Source: Bradyrhizobium cosmicum
GTDB lineage: Bacteria > Pseudomonadota > Alphaproteobacteria > Rhizobiales > Xanthobacteraceae
DNA: 64,000 bases
Direction of reading: 5' to 3'
Assembly (NCBI RefSeq): GCF_007290395.2
Contig: NZ_CP041656.2
Coordinates: 6,510,001 to 6,574,000 of the forward strand
Within the stretch, counting starts at the first letter, position 1; each line of letters begins with the position of its first letter. Positions 30,401-38,172 of the stretch are shown in pieces. The translations under genes and the position numbers were made by a program. The notes below the pieces were generated by a model that did not search any database, was not told the DNA's origin, and saw only the letters and a program-made list of their open reading frames with translations.

Positions 30401-32543
30401 GCTCAAGGTCGGCGATCGCTTCAAGCGGGCCTGCAACCACGCAGAGCGACGGAGAGTTGACCGCAGCAATCGAAAGGGGCCCGCGCAGAATGCCGTGAAG
30501 CTTCGCCTCTGGTAGCCGGACCGAGAGCATGCCGCCTGCAGGCAGCTGCTGCATCAAACGTCCCCGCACAGCAACGAGTTTCAGCGCATCTTCCAATGAC
30601 ATGACGCCCGCGAGGCATGCTGCGACAAACTCACCAATGCTGTGGCCGGCCATCGTTGTTGGCCGGACTCCCCAACTCATCCAGAGTTGCGCCAAGGCGT
30701 ATTCGATTGTGAAGATGGCCGGCTGCGCGATGATTGTTTCGGTTACGGCGCGCTTTGTCTGGTCATTCGCTCCCTCCGGCGGATATAACACGCTTCGAAG
30801 ATCGACCCCAAGGTGCGGGATGAGCATCTCGGAACAACGGTCAACGACCTCCCGAAAGATCGGCTCGGCTGCGTAGACCTCACGCGCCATGTCGACGTGC
30901 TGCGAACCCTGCCCAGGGAACATGAAGCAGATTTCGGGCGTGTCGTATGGCTTGGAGCGTGTCTGTATTCGTTCCCGCTTTGACAATGCGAGGACAGCTT
31001 CATCGACGTCTCCTGCCACCACCATCCGGCGGCAAGAAAATTCGTGCCTACCCTCCTGTAAGGTCCAGGCGACGTCCGCAAGGTCGAGCTCAGGGTGCTG
31101 CCGCAGATGCTCTGCTAGATTGTCGGTAGCGCTCTCGAGGGCGGTCGGCGAACGCGCGGACAGCACCAGCAACTGCGATGATCTGGTCGAGTGCGTCGGC
31201 TCTCTCTGTGGCGCCTGCTCAAGCACCAGATGCGCGTTGGTTCCACCGACGCCGAAAGCGCTCACTCCCGCTCGTCGCGGACCATCGCCGCAATTCCATT
31301 CCGTACGCTCGGTGATGACCCTGAACGGGCTGCTCGCCAAATCGAATTTTGGATTGGGACTCTTGAAATGCAAAGTCGGCGGGAACACACCGTGTTCTAC
31401 GATGTGAGAGGCATTGATCAATCCCGTTACGCCGGCAGCGATATCCAGATGCCCAACATTGGTTTTAGCTGTTCCAATTGCGCAGAACTGCTTGCGTCCA
31501 GTAGAGAGACGAAATGCTTTGGTCAGGCCAATCAGCTCTATCGGGTCGCCCATCGGCGTCCCTGTTCCGTGAGCCTCGATATAGCCTATCGTATCCGGGT
31601 CGACATCCGCCGCCTCATGGGCCATGGCAATGACGCTGGTCTGCCCTTCCACACTTGGCGCCGTGTAGCCGACTTTCGCCGATCCATCGTTATTGACGGC
31701 GAAGCCACGGATGACAGAGTGGATTTGATCGCCATCGCGGATCGCATCGTCTAGTCTCTTCAGCAGCACAACACCAACGCCGCTTCCAAAGACCGTCCCT
31801 TGCGCGGCCGCGTCGAAGGCCCGACAGTGACCATCAGGTGAGACCATCCCCCCTTCCTGATACTGATAGCCGCGCTCCTGGGGAAGGGTGATCGAAACGC
31901 CACCCGCCAGGGCCATATCCGTCTGGTAGGTCAATAGCGATTGGCACGCCTGGGTCACCGATAGCAGCGATGTCGAACAGGCAGACAGCATGGTGAAACT
32001 TGGTCCGCGCAGGTTTAGCTTGTACGACACGCGGGTAGACAGGAAATCCAGGCTGTTTCCCATCATCTCGACGTAGTTCGAGACCTGGTAACCGGAGGTA
32101 AATTTCGCGATGAACCCCGGCGTCGCACACAGCCGTGAGAGAAAATACGAAGAAAGACTGGATCCGGCATACACGCCAATCAGGCCGGGATACGACTCAG
32201 GCACGTAGCCGGCGTTCTCGATCGCCTCCCAACAGCATTCGAGAAATAGACGCTGCTGAGGATCCATCAATTCGGCTTCGCGCGGATAAATCCCAAAAAA
32301 CTCTGCGTCGAAAAGTTCGATGTCGTCGATAATCGACCGCGCGTTCACAATACCCGCGCCCGCCGCCGGCGCGCCCTGGCTAGGTCCCTCCGGCGAGCCA
32401 GCTCCGAAGCGAGAGATCGCCTCTACCCCATCCAGTTGGTTCCGCCAGAACTCCGCCACGCTACGCGCGCCGGGAAACCGTCCCGCCATTCCGATGATTG
32501 CTACGCCTTCCGCAGCTTCACGCTCTGCCTTCCCATCGCTCAC
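24429..32543 (-). CDS. Hybrid PKS-NRPS: KS-AT-ACP-aminotransferase-C-A(Thr)-PCP
   Basis: A 2,704-residue hybrid megasynthase. Ketosynthase (10-430): Cys189 in LSACSTS, His325 in EAHGTGT, His365 in NVGHLD. Acyltransferase (535-850): Ser635 in GHSIGEF, with HAFHS at 731-735, the malonyl-type motif. ACP: Ser980 in LGFDSL. After a Pro/Ala linker comes a class III PLP aminotransferase (about 1165-1610) with Lys1436 in TYGKVIAGG, of the kind that converts a beta-keto thioester to a beta-amine in MycA-type synthases. Then C (HHLVCDG near 1763), A (about 2100-2590) and PCP (ELGADSL near 2634). Specificity residues read from the A domain give DFWNIGMVHK, the threonine code. No KR, DH or ER is present. 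The GTG start overlaps the upstream A-PCP gene by 4 bases (GTGA), implying translational coupling. Confidence 0.95.
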   Translation of the reverse strand: MSDGKAEREAAEGVAIIGMAGRFPGARSVAEFWRNQLDGVEAISRFGAGSPEGPSQGAPAAGAGIVNARSIIDDIELFDAEFFGIYPREAELMDPQQRLFLECCWEAIENAGYVPESYPGLIGVYAGSSLSSYFLSRLCATPGFIAKFTSGYQVSNYVEMMGNSLDFLSTRVSYKLNLRGPSFTMLSACSTSLLSVTQACQSLLTYQTDMALAGGVSITLPQERGYQYQEGGMVSPDGHCRAFDAAAQGTVFGSGVGVVLLKRLDDAIRDGDQIHSVIRGFAVNNDGSAKVGYTAPSVEGQTSVIAMAHEAADVDPDTIGYIEAHGTGTPMGDPIELIGLTKAFRLSTGRKQFCAIGTAKTNVGHLDIAAGVTGLINASHIVEHGVFPPTLHFKSPNPKFDLASSPFRVITERTEWNCGDGPRRAGVSAFGVGGTNAHLVLEQAPQREPTHSTRSSQLLVLSARSPTALESATDNLAEHLRQHPELDLADVAWTLQEGRHEFSCRRMVVAGDVDEAVLALSKRERIQTRSKPYDTPEICFMFPGQGSQHVDMAREVYAAEPIFREVVDRCSEMLIPHLGVDLRSVLYPPEGANDQTKRAVTETIIAQPAIFTIEYALAQLWMSWGVRPTTMAGHSIGEFVAACLAGVMSLEDALKLVAVRGRLMQQLPAGGMLSVRLPEAKLHGILRGPLSIAAVNSPSLCVVAGPLEAIADLERELGDQKVVYRRLVTSHAFHSAMMDPLVDPLAEAIAETKLNQPRIPYVSGVTGDWITDEDATDPHYWARHAREPVRFSSVVQVIRQNPKAMLLEVGPGNVLATLARQHGGPQDQIIVSSLSDQHSGGRDVEALLSAVGALWLGGVRPDWKGLHNGERRLRLPLPTYPFERKRFWLEMVPEAIGGEDPTSSAGASGSDRTVRNLQPTQETEVANMAPKNGSQSALTSLSARSSKIQTAIAELLRELSGVDVASVDSSITFLELGFDSLFLTQLAQAVQEKFAIKITFRQLLNDISSLAALTNYVQGELAPDAFCEPPSTPKRPDETGTVTAIAAASVAAQESRPASAAPGAPSSLAGDAVGQLMRDQLHAMNQLLAKQLETMQVAVSQAAIPVVSSASIVPLPPVPQAAPAIVAQEITRSDVGRAHGPYKPPQIGVSQDLTATQKSQLKRLIERVTQRTGKSKSYTEKYRSVLADPRVVSGFRDQWKEMVYPIVTDRSKGSRIWDIDGNEYIDLVNGFGPIMLGHRPAFVQDAIEKQLHAGFETGPQSALAGEVAKMFCEMTGNERMAFCNTGSEAVLAALRVARTVTGRSKVVMFNGDYHGLVDEVLVKGLRDKAGEPVVFPIAPGIPRQSVSNMVVLDYGADESLEWIRKNAGDIAAILVEPVQSRHPALQPLEFLKELRKIATQSDAALIFDEVVTGFRVHPGGCQALFGIQADLATYGKVIAGGMPVGILAGTRRFMDALDGGTWQFGDDSYPEVGVTFFAGTFVRHPLVLAAMYAVLLHLKEHGPALQEQLNRRTSDLVHRLNEVLQAEQVPTHIETFASFFYFSFPASERLASLYYFYLRDKGIHIREGFPCFMTTSHSDEDMENIVSAFRASAVEMREGDFFSTAGNLASSTAAVSRLEDPAPAAPQQIPLTEAQREIFLAAVLGSDASSAFNESFSISLKGDLQIGLLREAVNELIERHEALRSTVDADGGIMHVQPQLRLNVPVRDLTSFEPSERENEYRRTLAADARRPFDLVKGPLIRAEIVRLEQGHYQLAITAHHLVCDGWSTNVLVDELARLYTAKVGRRDADLPVAARFCQYAREQVELQDAGKNTDVERYWLDQFRDLPEQLALPTDRPRPSVKTHTGATARHHLDAASYSRIKQLGAKNGCTLFATLLAGFCVLLHRLSSQTDIVVGIPAAGQSLLDNGNLVGHCVNFLPLRTRIDPNASFAATLSDAKRVLLDAYDHQTYTYGTLVRKLGVPRNPARMPLMEVQFNLERLGAGARFEGLETAVEPNPKASVIFDVFFNVVESDQGLMIDCDYNADLFDESTISLWMRYYEALLLDAVSNASKAVDDLTLMSREQTSSVLARLNPNSIDASATESIVDMFERQAARTPGSIAVQMGDIRLTYDELNTRANQLARYLQRLGVKPSSMVATSFERSVEMIVAMLATLKAGAAYVPLDSSYPIERLTTLVDDARPSVLLTQATLEGKLPNSGPKVICVDKERLDIGLEDSTNLPSLSRSDVPAYVIYTSGSTGKPKGVVVNHHNVARLLKSTNHWFNFAETDVWTLFHSSSFDFSVWEIWGCLLTGGRLVIVPYFVTRSPQDFYNLLADERVTVLNQTPAAFYQLIQVEEAGLLKPLSLRYVIFGGEALNFASLRPWVDRHGDRSPQLINMYGITETTVHVTYRPLNATDVSGEARSLIGTPIPDLRLYVLDAKQRPVPPGVTGEIYVGGAGVAGGYLNRPELSADRFLPDPFVTGPDARMYRSGDLARMLSSGDIEYLGRADAQLKIRGFRIEPGEIEVASVEHPGVQQAAVVVRKDDGGAARLFAYYVAKPGKHITPAELRQHLLDKLPAHMIPHACVAIDAIPLTINGKVDQARLPTPDPDVASQGREYVAPTTSQEQSLAKIVCEILKLDVVGTTDNLFELGADSLHVFQITSRAAKAGLPITPKLVLQQRTIAGVLAELDRDQPVASHVITPVERGMYRVRREVSRGRKVQD

Positions 32544-34483
32544 GATGCATCTCCGATGCGGAATGGCCGCTTTCGGCCAAACGCTGCGCGTTGCCTTTGC
32601 GCTCTAGACCGCGCGTCCGCGAGGCCCGTCTGCCGCGCGGTGCTCGCATTCAGATGCCGCGCGAGACCGCGTATCGTGGTGAACTCGAACAGGTCGGTAA
32701 TGGGAATATCGAGCTGCAACTCTTGTTGCATCCGAACATGAACTCTCGCGAGCAGGAAGGAGTCTCCGCCAACATCGAAAAAATTGTCGTCGATACCAAC
32801 CGCTTCTATACCTAGAGCCTTGCGCCAGATGTTTGCGATCTCTACCTCCAAGGGCACCGAGGCACGTACAGGCTCGACGTGAGCCACTCGTTTGGGCGCA
32901 GGAAGAGCGGCACGATCTATTTTGCCATTCACCGTCAGCGGGAAGGATTCGAGCATTTCGTAGGCATAAGGCACCATATGCTCGGGAAGGCGCGACTTGA
33001 GAAAATCACGCAAGTTCGGCGTGGAGACAGATACAGACGGTTTGCTGATAATATAAGCTACGAGCTTCGGCTCACCCGGCTGACCGTCTCTTCGCGCCAT
33101 AACAACGGCCTGCGCAACGGACGGATGATCCGCAAGCGTAGCCTCGATCTCTCCCAGCTCTATCCGGTAGCCGCGAATCTTGACCTGCAAATCACCCCGG
33201 CCGAGATATTCGAGATCTCCGTCCTCGGTGGCGCGTGCCAGATCGCCGGTTCTGTACATGACGTTCAACGGCCCGGCTGCAAACGGATCCCGAACAAAGC
33301 GTTCCGCCGTCAACTCCGCGCGATTCAGATAGCCCCGCGCTACGCCAGCGCCACCGACATAGATCTCTCCGACACTGCCATTGGCGACCGGCCGCATTTC
33401 CGAGTCGAGCAAATAGAGCTTCAAATCCGGAATAGGAACGCCGATCAGGCTTCTTGTTTCTGCTTGGGCGTCTATTGCCCTGACGGGTCTGTAAGTTACG
33501 TGAACGGTCGTTTCCGTTATCCCGTACATGTTGATTAGCCGTGGCGTCTGGTCGCCATGACGTTCGAACCAGGGACGGAGATTTGCGAAATTGAGTGCTT
33601 CGCCGCCGAAAATGACATAGCGAAGTTTCAACAGTTCAACGACGCCGGATTCTTCAAGTTGGACCAATTGATAGAATGCGGCCGGCGTCTGGTTGAGTAC
33701 GGTGACCTGATCCTGGGCCAACAAGCGATAGAAATCGCTCGGCGAGCGGGCTACCCAGTGCGGTACACAGACCAGCCGACCTCCACTCAGCAGGCAGCCC
33801 CAGATCTCCCAGACCGAAAAATCGAATGCCGATGAGTGAAACAAGGTCCATACATCGCTCGGCCCGAAATTGAACCAATGCGCAGTCGAGGTAAAAAGGC
33901 GGGCCGCATTCAGATGGGTGACCATTACCCCCTTGGGGCGGCCCGTCGATCCCGAGGTGTAAATCACATACGCAAGATTATCTGGCGAAGCGATCTCCTC
34001 CAATCGATCCGGGCTCTGCTCGTCGATCTCACGACGGTCCCGATCGACGCAGATGACCGTCCCGCAGTCTCTCTGTCCGAGCCTCCCGGCCAACATTTCC
34101 TGTGTCAGGATCGCAGACGGGTTTGCATCGGCGAGCAACATCGAGATTCGTTCGAGCGGGTACGACGGATCGATCGGGAGATAGCCGGCACCCGCCTTGA
34201 GGACGGCAAGCATGGAAATGACCAGGTCAAACGACCTTTCAAAGCACACAGCAACCAGACTATCTGGCTGCAGATCCAGGTTGCGCAAAAGGCGTGCGAG
34301 TTGGTTGGAGCGTTCGTCGAGTTTACGATAAGTGAGGCATTCGTCCCCAAGCTTAATCGCGACGTTATCTGGCGTTTGAGCTGCTTGCCGTTCGAAGGAC
34401 CGGCACAATGTTTCAAGACGGAACGGCGCGCGTGCTTGCGTCTCCATCCCTATCACCAGCGAGTCAGCATCTGGCCACGCCAT
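32540..34483 (-). CDS. NRPS loading protein: threonine-type adenylation domain plus carrier (A-PCP)
   Basis: A stand-alone A-PCP protein of 647 residues that should activate and tether the starter amino acid for the following ketosynthase. The A domain has core motifs YTSGSTGRPKG (near 178), FDFSVWE (near 223), MYGITETT, MYRTGDLAR and NGKIDR. Specificity positions read D-F-W-N-I-G-M-V-H-K, the classical threonine signature and the same code as in the downstream synthase. The carrier has VGGDSFLL near 568. A short basic tail of about 30 residues ends the protein and could be a docking segment. The ATG at 34483 has an upstream GAGG; a second Met (METQARA) lies 12 residues in. It appears to be the first gene of the NRPS/PKS operon. 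Confidence 0.94.
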   Translation of the reverse strand: MAWPDADSLVIGMETQARAPFRLETLCRSFERQAAQTPDNVAIKLGDECLTYRKLDERSNQLARLLRNLDLQPDSLVAVCFERSFDLVISMLAVLKAGAGYLPIDPSYPLERISMLLADANPSAILTQEMLAGRLGQRDCGTVICVDRDRREIDEQSPDRLEEIASPDNLAYVIYTSGSTGRPKGVMVTHLNAARLFTSTAHWFNFGPSDVWTLFHSSAFDFSVWEIWGCLLSGGRLVCVPHWVARSPSDFYRLLAQDQVTVLNQTPAAFYQLVQLEESGVVELLKLRYVIFGGEALNFANLRPWFERHGDQTPRLINMYGITETTVHVTYRPVRAIDAQAETRSLIGVPIPDLKLYLLDSEMRPVANGSVGEIYVGGAGVARGYLNRAELTAERFVRDPFAAGPLNVMYRTGDLARATEDGDLEYLGRGDLQVKIRGYRIELGEIEATLADHPSVAQAVVMARRDGQPGEPKLVAYIISKPSVSVSTPNLRDFLKSRLPEHMVPYAYEMLESFPLTVNGKIDRAALPAPKRVAHVEPVRASVPLEVEIANIWRKALGIEAVGIDDNFFDVGGDSFLLARVHVRMQQELQLDIPITDLFEFTTIRGLARHLNASTARQTGLADARSRAQRQRAAFGRKRPFRIGDAS

Positions 34484-34702
34484 ATGTACAATCGCCTCTT
34501 CGAGCCAGTCTCCAGGAAAAAAAACCGAGACGGCGTACTAAAAAATACAAAAATCTTGGTGGAATATAATCGACCGGGACCTAATAGTCAGCTTGTTCGC
34601 GATTTCGCCCCGATAACATGGCCTCCTTGGTTAATTCGCAATATTGTCGCGTATTTCATTGCTGCCTTAATCGACGAACGCGCTGCTCATGAATTCGTTA
34701 TC
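34484..34702. promoter_or_regulatory. AT-rich leader upstream of the NRPS/PKS operon
   Basis: 219 bases between the acyltransferase stop and the A-PCP start. The region 34520-34680 is markedly AT-rich (aaaaaatac, ttggttaattcgcaatattg) against GC-rich genes on both sides. It is the best place for an operon promoter. No specific -35/-10 pair is claimed. Confidence 0.4.
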
Positions 34703-35389
34703 TCACTCGATATTTTCAGATCGATGAAGGGCCAAGTCAGGCGCTCGCGCATGGCCGTCCTCATTTCGACGGATTTGATGCTTCCTTCCCGAACTCTCGG
34801 CGCTCATCGGCGCTCGATTCATGACGTCAGGAGGCACGCCTGTCTTGAGAACCCTCGCAGGATTTCCGGCAACGATGGAGTGCGCCGGAACATCCCTCGT
34901 GACGACACTTCCCGCACCGATGATCGCGCCGTTTCCGATATTGATCCCGCCGACAATGATGGCCTGCGGCCCGATCCAAACATCGTCTCCAACAACGGGG
35001 TATTCCGTTACGCGCCCTTCGGGTGTGATTCTGTCCTTGCGGCCAATCACGACACCGTTGAACAGGGTCACGTTCGAGCCGATGATGGCATCGCGGTTCA
35101 CAACCAAACCCCAACCATGCACGATAGTGAGACCGGCGCCGGCACGGACCACCGACGGCATATCGATTCCTGCTTTCGCCGACGCGAAGCGATGCAGCAC
35201 TCTCGCTAGTAGATTCAGAGCTGAAGAATGATCCGCGCTCCACTGACAGAGCCTCATGGTCAAGATTGGCCGGAAATTGCGATTGAACAACGCAAGCGCA
35301 AACACCGAACCGCTCGAGGGAGTTTTGCCCTTAACGCGGTAGGCGTCTGCTCTGACCTTTGTCCAAAACGAGGGCATGGCCCAACTCAT
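34703..35389 (-). CDS. Serine-acetyltransferase-like hexapeptide acyltransferase
   Basis: Left-handed beta-helix acyltransferase, likely O-acetylating or otherwise acylating a sugar of the polymer. The N-terminal third is helical, as in CysE-like members. The hexapeptide ladder begins near residue 80: [28 protein letters not shown] covers residues from about 88. It continues with [17 protein letters not shown] and [26 protein letters not shown], the last being the usual cap (AGNPARVL). The C-terminal 35 residues are Arg/His-rich and not part of the fold. Its start overlaps the stop of the upstream GT4 gene by 4 bases, so it belongs to the algD-like/GT4 operon. CysE itself is unlikely given this setting. 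Confidence 0.85.
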   Translation of the reverse strand: MSWAMPSFWTKVRADAYRVKGKTPSSGSVFALALFNRNFRPILTMRLCQWSADHSSALNLLARVLHRFASAKAGIDMPSVVRAGAGLTIVHGWGLVVNRDAIIGSNVTLFNGVVIGRKDRITPEGRVTEYPVVGDDVWIGPQAIIVGGINIGNGAIIGAGSVVTRDVPAHSIVAGNPARVLKTGVPPDVMNRAPMSAESSGRKHQIRRNEDGHARAPDLALHRSENIE

Positions 35390-36705
35390 TTTCTAGTTGC
35401 AAGCGGACTCAGTAGTCGCCTCACCAGGTTTTCGGGCACGAGACCAGCGCCATGGCTACTCGCAACTTGCCCTCTGGATTGACCATGCACTGCCAGGCCA
35501 CCCTCGAAAAGGACTTCGTACGCATTGAGGAGCTTCGGCTCCTCATGCGGCCAGGCGAGCTGCTCCATGACTCTCGCCCTGCCGAACTCACCAAGTTGCT
35601 TCCGTCGCTCCGCGTTGCTCAGCAACTCAAGTATCTTAACCGCGAAATCGATTGAATCATTGGCGGCTGCGTAAAGCGAGGCGTTCTGCGCCGTGTACCT
35701 GCCCTCCGTGAGATCGAACTGAACGATCGGCTTCGCAAGCGCCATGTATTCCATGATCTTGTTCATGGTCGACTTGTCATTCATCGCATTGCATTCGTCC
35801 GAGTTTACGCAGACGTCCGCTGTATTGAGAATCCTGAGCAGTTCGTCGTCCGAGACCCTGCCATGGAATGTAACGTACTCGTCTATTTCCAGTTTGATTG
35901 CGAGCGCCTTGAGCCGCTCGAGCTCGGGCCCGCCGCCTGCGATGCAGAATTGAATGTCATTGCGCTTCAGATCGCGGACGATATGCCTCGCTGCCTCAAG
36001 AAGATAGTTGATCCCTTCCTGTGCACCGAGCACTCCAACGTAGCCGACGCAATACGCACGCCCCTTCCTTACGGATGGATCTGGAGGAACGATCCTGAGC
36101 CGCTCCAGATTTGGGCCGGAACGCACGACGAAGACTCGAGAGGGATCCATCTTGCCACGCTCAAGGGCAATCGAGCGGTAGGAGAGATTGGTCGCTAGCG
36201 AAATGTCCGAAATAGCGAAAGTGCAACGCTCAAGGGCGACCACGACTCGATAGAGCAGATTGCGCTTACCGAACTTCGCTTCGAACAACTCGGGATTGAT
36301 GTCGTGGTGATCGAAGACAAACTTCTTTCCAAGAAGCAGTTTGAAGAATCCTCCGATCAGGAAAATCAAATCGGGTGGATTGCATGCGTGAATGACGTCG
36401 AAGCCCCGCTCGAAGAGCACGCGCCATGCCAGCAGGAACTCCCAGAACAGTGCAACAGCGTATTCGACGAAGTAAAAGGAGACGCTGCGCGCTTCAATGA
36501 TGGGATGCCGGTAGATATGAATGCCATCGATGACTTCGCGGCGAGCCGACGCTCCGTGTCCCACTGGACAGATCACGCTGACCTCGTAGCCAGCCTTGAC
36601 CAGAGCGGTGGCCTCGTTCCAGACTCGGCGGTCGAACGGCACCGGAAGATTCTCGACGATGATCAATATTCGTCTTGGCCGCAATGATTTACCAGCTAAT
36701 ACCAT
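35386..36705 (-). CDS. Glycosyltransferase family 4
   Basis: Cytoplasmic or peripheral GT-B glycosyltransferase adding a sugar to the lipid-linked repeat unit. The N-terminal domain opens with [21 protein letters not shown], a start common in WbuB-like GT4 enzymes (residues 12-32). [10 protein letters not shown] and [12 protein letters not shown] lie in the acceptor half. The donor half has [19 protein letters not shown] and [14 protein letters not shown], and [16 protein letters not shown] supplies the conserved Glu region. Overlaps of 17 bases with the upstream GDP-mannose dehydrogenase gene and 4 bases with the downstream acyltransferase show tight operon packing. Sugar specificity cannot be read from sequence. 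Confidence 0.9.
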   Translation of the reverse strand: MVLAGKSLRPRRILIIVENLPVPFDRRVWNEATALVKAGYEVSVICPVGHGASARREVIDGIHIYRHPIIEARSVSFYFVEYAVALFWEFLLAWRVLFERGFDVIHACNPPDLIFLIGGFFKLLLGKKFVFDHHDINPELFEAKFGKRNLLYRVVVALERCTFAISDISLATNLSYRSIALERGKMDPSRVFVVRSGPNLERLRIVPPDPSVRKGRAYCVGYVGVLGAQEGINYLLEAARHIVRDLKRNDIQFCIAGGGPELERLKALAIKLEIDEYVTFHGRVSDDELLRILNTADVCVNSDECNAMNDKSTMNKIMEYMALAKPIVQFDLTEGRYTAQNASLYAAANDSIDFAVKILELLSNAERRKQLGEFGRARVMEQLAWPHEEPKLLNAYEVLFEGGLAVHGQSRGQVASSHGAGLVPENLVRRLLSPLATRK

Positions 36706-38008
36706 TGTAATTTCCTACTAATCGAGAGTGATCCTTGATGCGGACCAGATCAACGACAAATTGACCAGGTCGCAAGCGATCACCGATCGTCCGAAATTCA
36801 GGATCGGCATTCCCAACGACTATGATTCCACCGTGCAAAAGAGCTTCATCCAGGGTCTCGACGAGCAATGACGAGACATGGGGGATCATACGCAGAAGAT
36901 AATCCTTGTTGGCACCTACCAGCTTGGACAAGCTAATGTTGCGATCGAAAATGCGGATGTCATAGCCCTTTCCGATCAGTCGCTCGACTATCTCAAGGAT
37001 CGGGCTCTCACGAAGATCGTCCGTGCCGGCTTTAAAGCTCATGCCCAGGATACTCACGGGCCGTTTTTCGAGTTGGACGATCATCTCGAAGCCGCGACTT
37101 GTTTGGCGTTCGTTGGAAGGCAGTACCGCCCCAAGCAGCGGAAGATCAAGGTCCAGAGATTTGGCCTTGTGCACCAAGGCTCGGACGTCCTTGGGCAAGC
37201 ACGAACCTCCAAACGAGAAACCGGGCTTGAGGTAATAGCTGGACAGGTTCAGTTTGGTATCTCTGCAGAAGACGTCCATCACTTCATGGCTGTCGATGGA
37301 AAGGCTCTTGCAGAAAACACCAATCTCGTTGGCAAAGGCGACCTTCACCGCGTGCCAGACGTTGTCGGAGTATTTGATCATCTCCGCCACTTCGATCGAC
37401 GTTCGAATGATCGGCGCCTCGATCGGGCCATAGAGCGCTTCCAGCGCGCTGGCAGTCCGATCGTCCTCGACGCCGATAACAGTCTTGGGTGGCGCGAAGA
37501 AATCTTCAAGGGCTGTCCCTTCACGGAGAAACTCCGGATTCGAGCCAACCCCGAAATCTACACCTGCCTTTTTGCCGCTCGCCTTCTCCAGCTCCGGAAT
37601 AATAACACTCCGTATGGTGCCGGGCAGCACAGTCGATCGGATAATCACCGAATGATATGAGTCTTTCTCGACAAGTGCGCTACCGATCTCGGCACAGACG
37701 AATCTTAGAGCTGCAGTGTCGAGATCGCCGTTCCGCTTGCTTGGCGTTCCAACGCAGATAAGCGACAAATCAGTTCCGAGCACGGCATCCCGCGCGTCGC
37801 GGGTTGCCCTGAGCTGCCCGTTGGAGACTGCAGCAGAAATCTTCTCGCCAAGGCCCTTCTCGATAACGGGCGGCTTGCCTTCATTTATCAGGGCGACCTT
37901 GGCCTCGGCGGGATCAACCCCAATCACGGAATGGCCGAACGAGCTGAGACATCCGGCCGTTACAGCCCCGACATACCCTAACCCAAAAACACTGACTCTC
38001 ATGTTCAA
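36689..38008 (-). CDS. algD: GDP-mannose 6-dehydrogenase, AlgD-like
   Basis: NAD-dependent four-electron oxidation of GDP-mannose to GDP-mannuronate, the committed step of mannuronate-containing polymers. The 439 residues follow AlgD closely over their length: SVFGLGYVGAVTAGCL at the start, ICVGTPSKRNGDLD, RSTVLPGTIRSVIIP, KAGVDFGVGSNPEFLREGTA, VAEMIKYSDNVWHAVKV, the catalytic Cys in FGGSCLPKDVRAL, SFKAGTDDLRESPILE and IPHVSSLLV. These match Pseudomonas AlgD better than UDP-glucose dehydrogenase patterns, so GDP-mannose is the likely substrate. Two in-frame ATGs begin the gene (38008 and 38002), neither with a strong ribosome site. No other alginate genes (Alg8/44/K/E/G) are in the window, so the polymer need not be alginate. 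Confidence 0.88.
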   Translation of the reverse strand: MNMRVSVFGLGYVGAVTAGCLSSFGHSVIGVDPAEAKVALINEGKPPVIEKGLGEKISAAVSNGQLRATRDARDAVLGTDLSLICVGTPSKRNGDLDTAALRFVCAEIGSALVEKDSYHSVIIRSTVLPGTIRSVIIPELEKASGKKAGVDFGVGSNPEFLREGTALEDFFAPPKTVIGVEDDRTASALEALYGPIEAPIIRTSIEVAEMIKYSDNVWHAVKVAFANEIGVFCKSLSIDSHEVMDVFCRDTKLNLSSYYLKPGFSFGGSCLPKDVRALVHKAKSLDLDLPLLGAVLPSNERQTSRGFEMIVQLEKRPVSILGMSFKAGTDDLRESPILEIVERLIGKGYDIRIFDRNISLSKLVGANKDYLLRMIPHVSSLLVETLDEALLHGGIIVVGNADPEFRTIGDRLRPGQFVVDLVRIKDHSRLVGNYNGISW

Positions 38009-38172
38009 ATCACTACTAAATAAATCGATCCGCCAAAGTAGTTATCCTATTTAAAATACGCCGGGCAACAATTAACGCAACATGTTTAATTAGTGAACCT
38101 TTTCAAGCGCGCCGCGACCTAACATTTATTGCCTGCACGTCGGGTTCCCGGTAAGACCTCCAAAGCCAGGAC
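38009..38172. promoter_or_regulatory. AT-rich leader of the algD-like operon
   Basis: Spacer upstream of the dehydrogenase, strongly AT-rich. It contains TATTTAAAATACGCCGGGCA and then ACAATTAACG (38048-38077), which resembles the spacer ahead of the initiating transferase at 45676. A promoter is expected here; the exact boxes are not assigned. Confidence 0.45.

Noticed and set aside
33836..35209. Plus-strand frame of 457 codons
   Set aside because: It lies antisense to the A-PCP start and the acyltransferase gene, is Arg/His-rich and has no family motif.
34703..35389. CysE (cysteine biosynthesis) assignment
   Set aside because: The fold matches, but the gene overlaps a glycosyltransferase in a sugar operon and has an atypical tail, so a polymer acyltransferase fits better.
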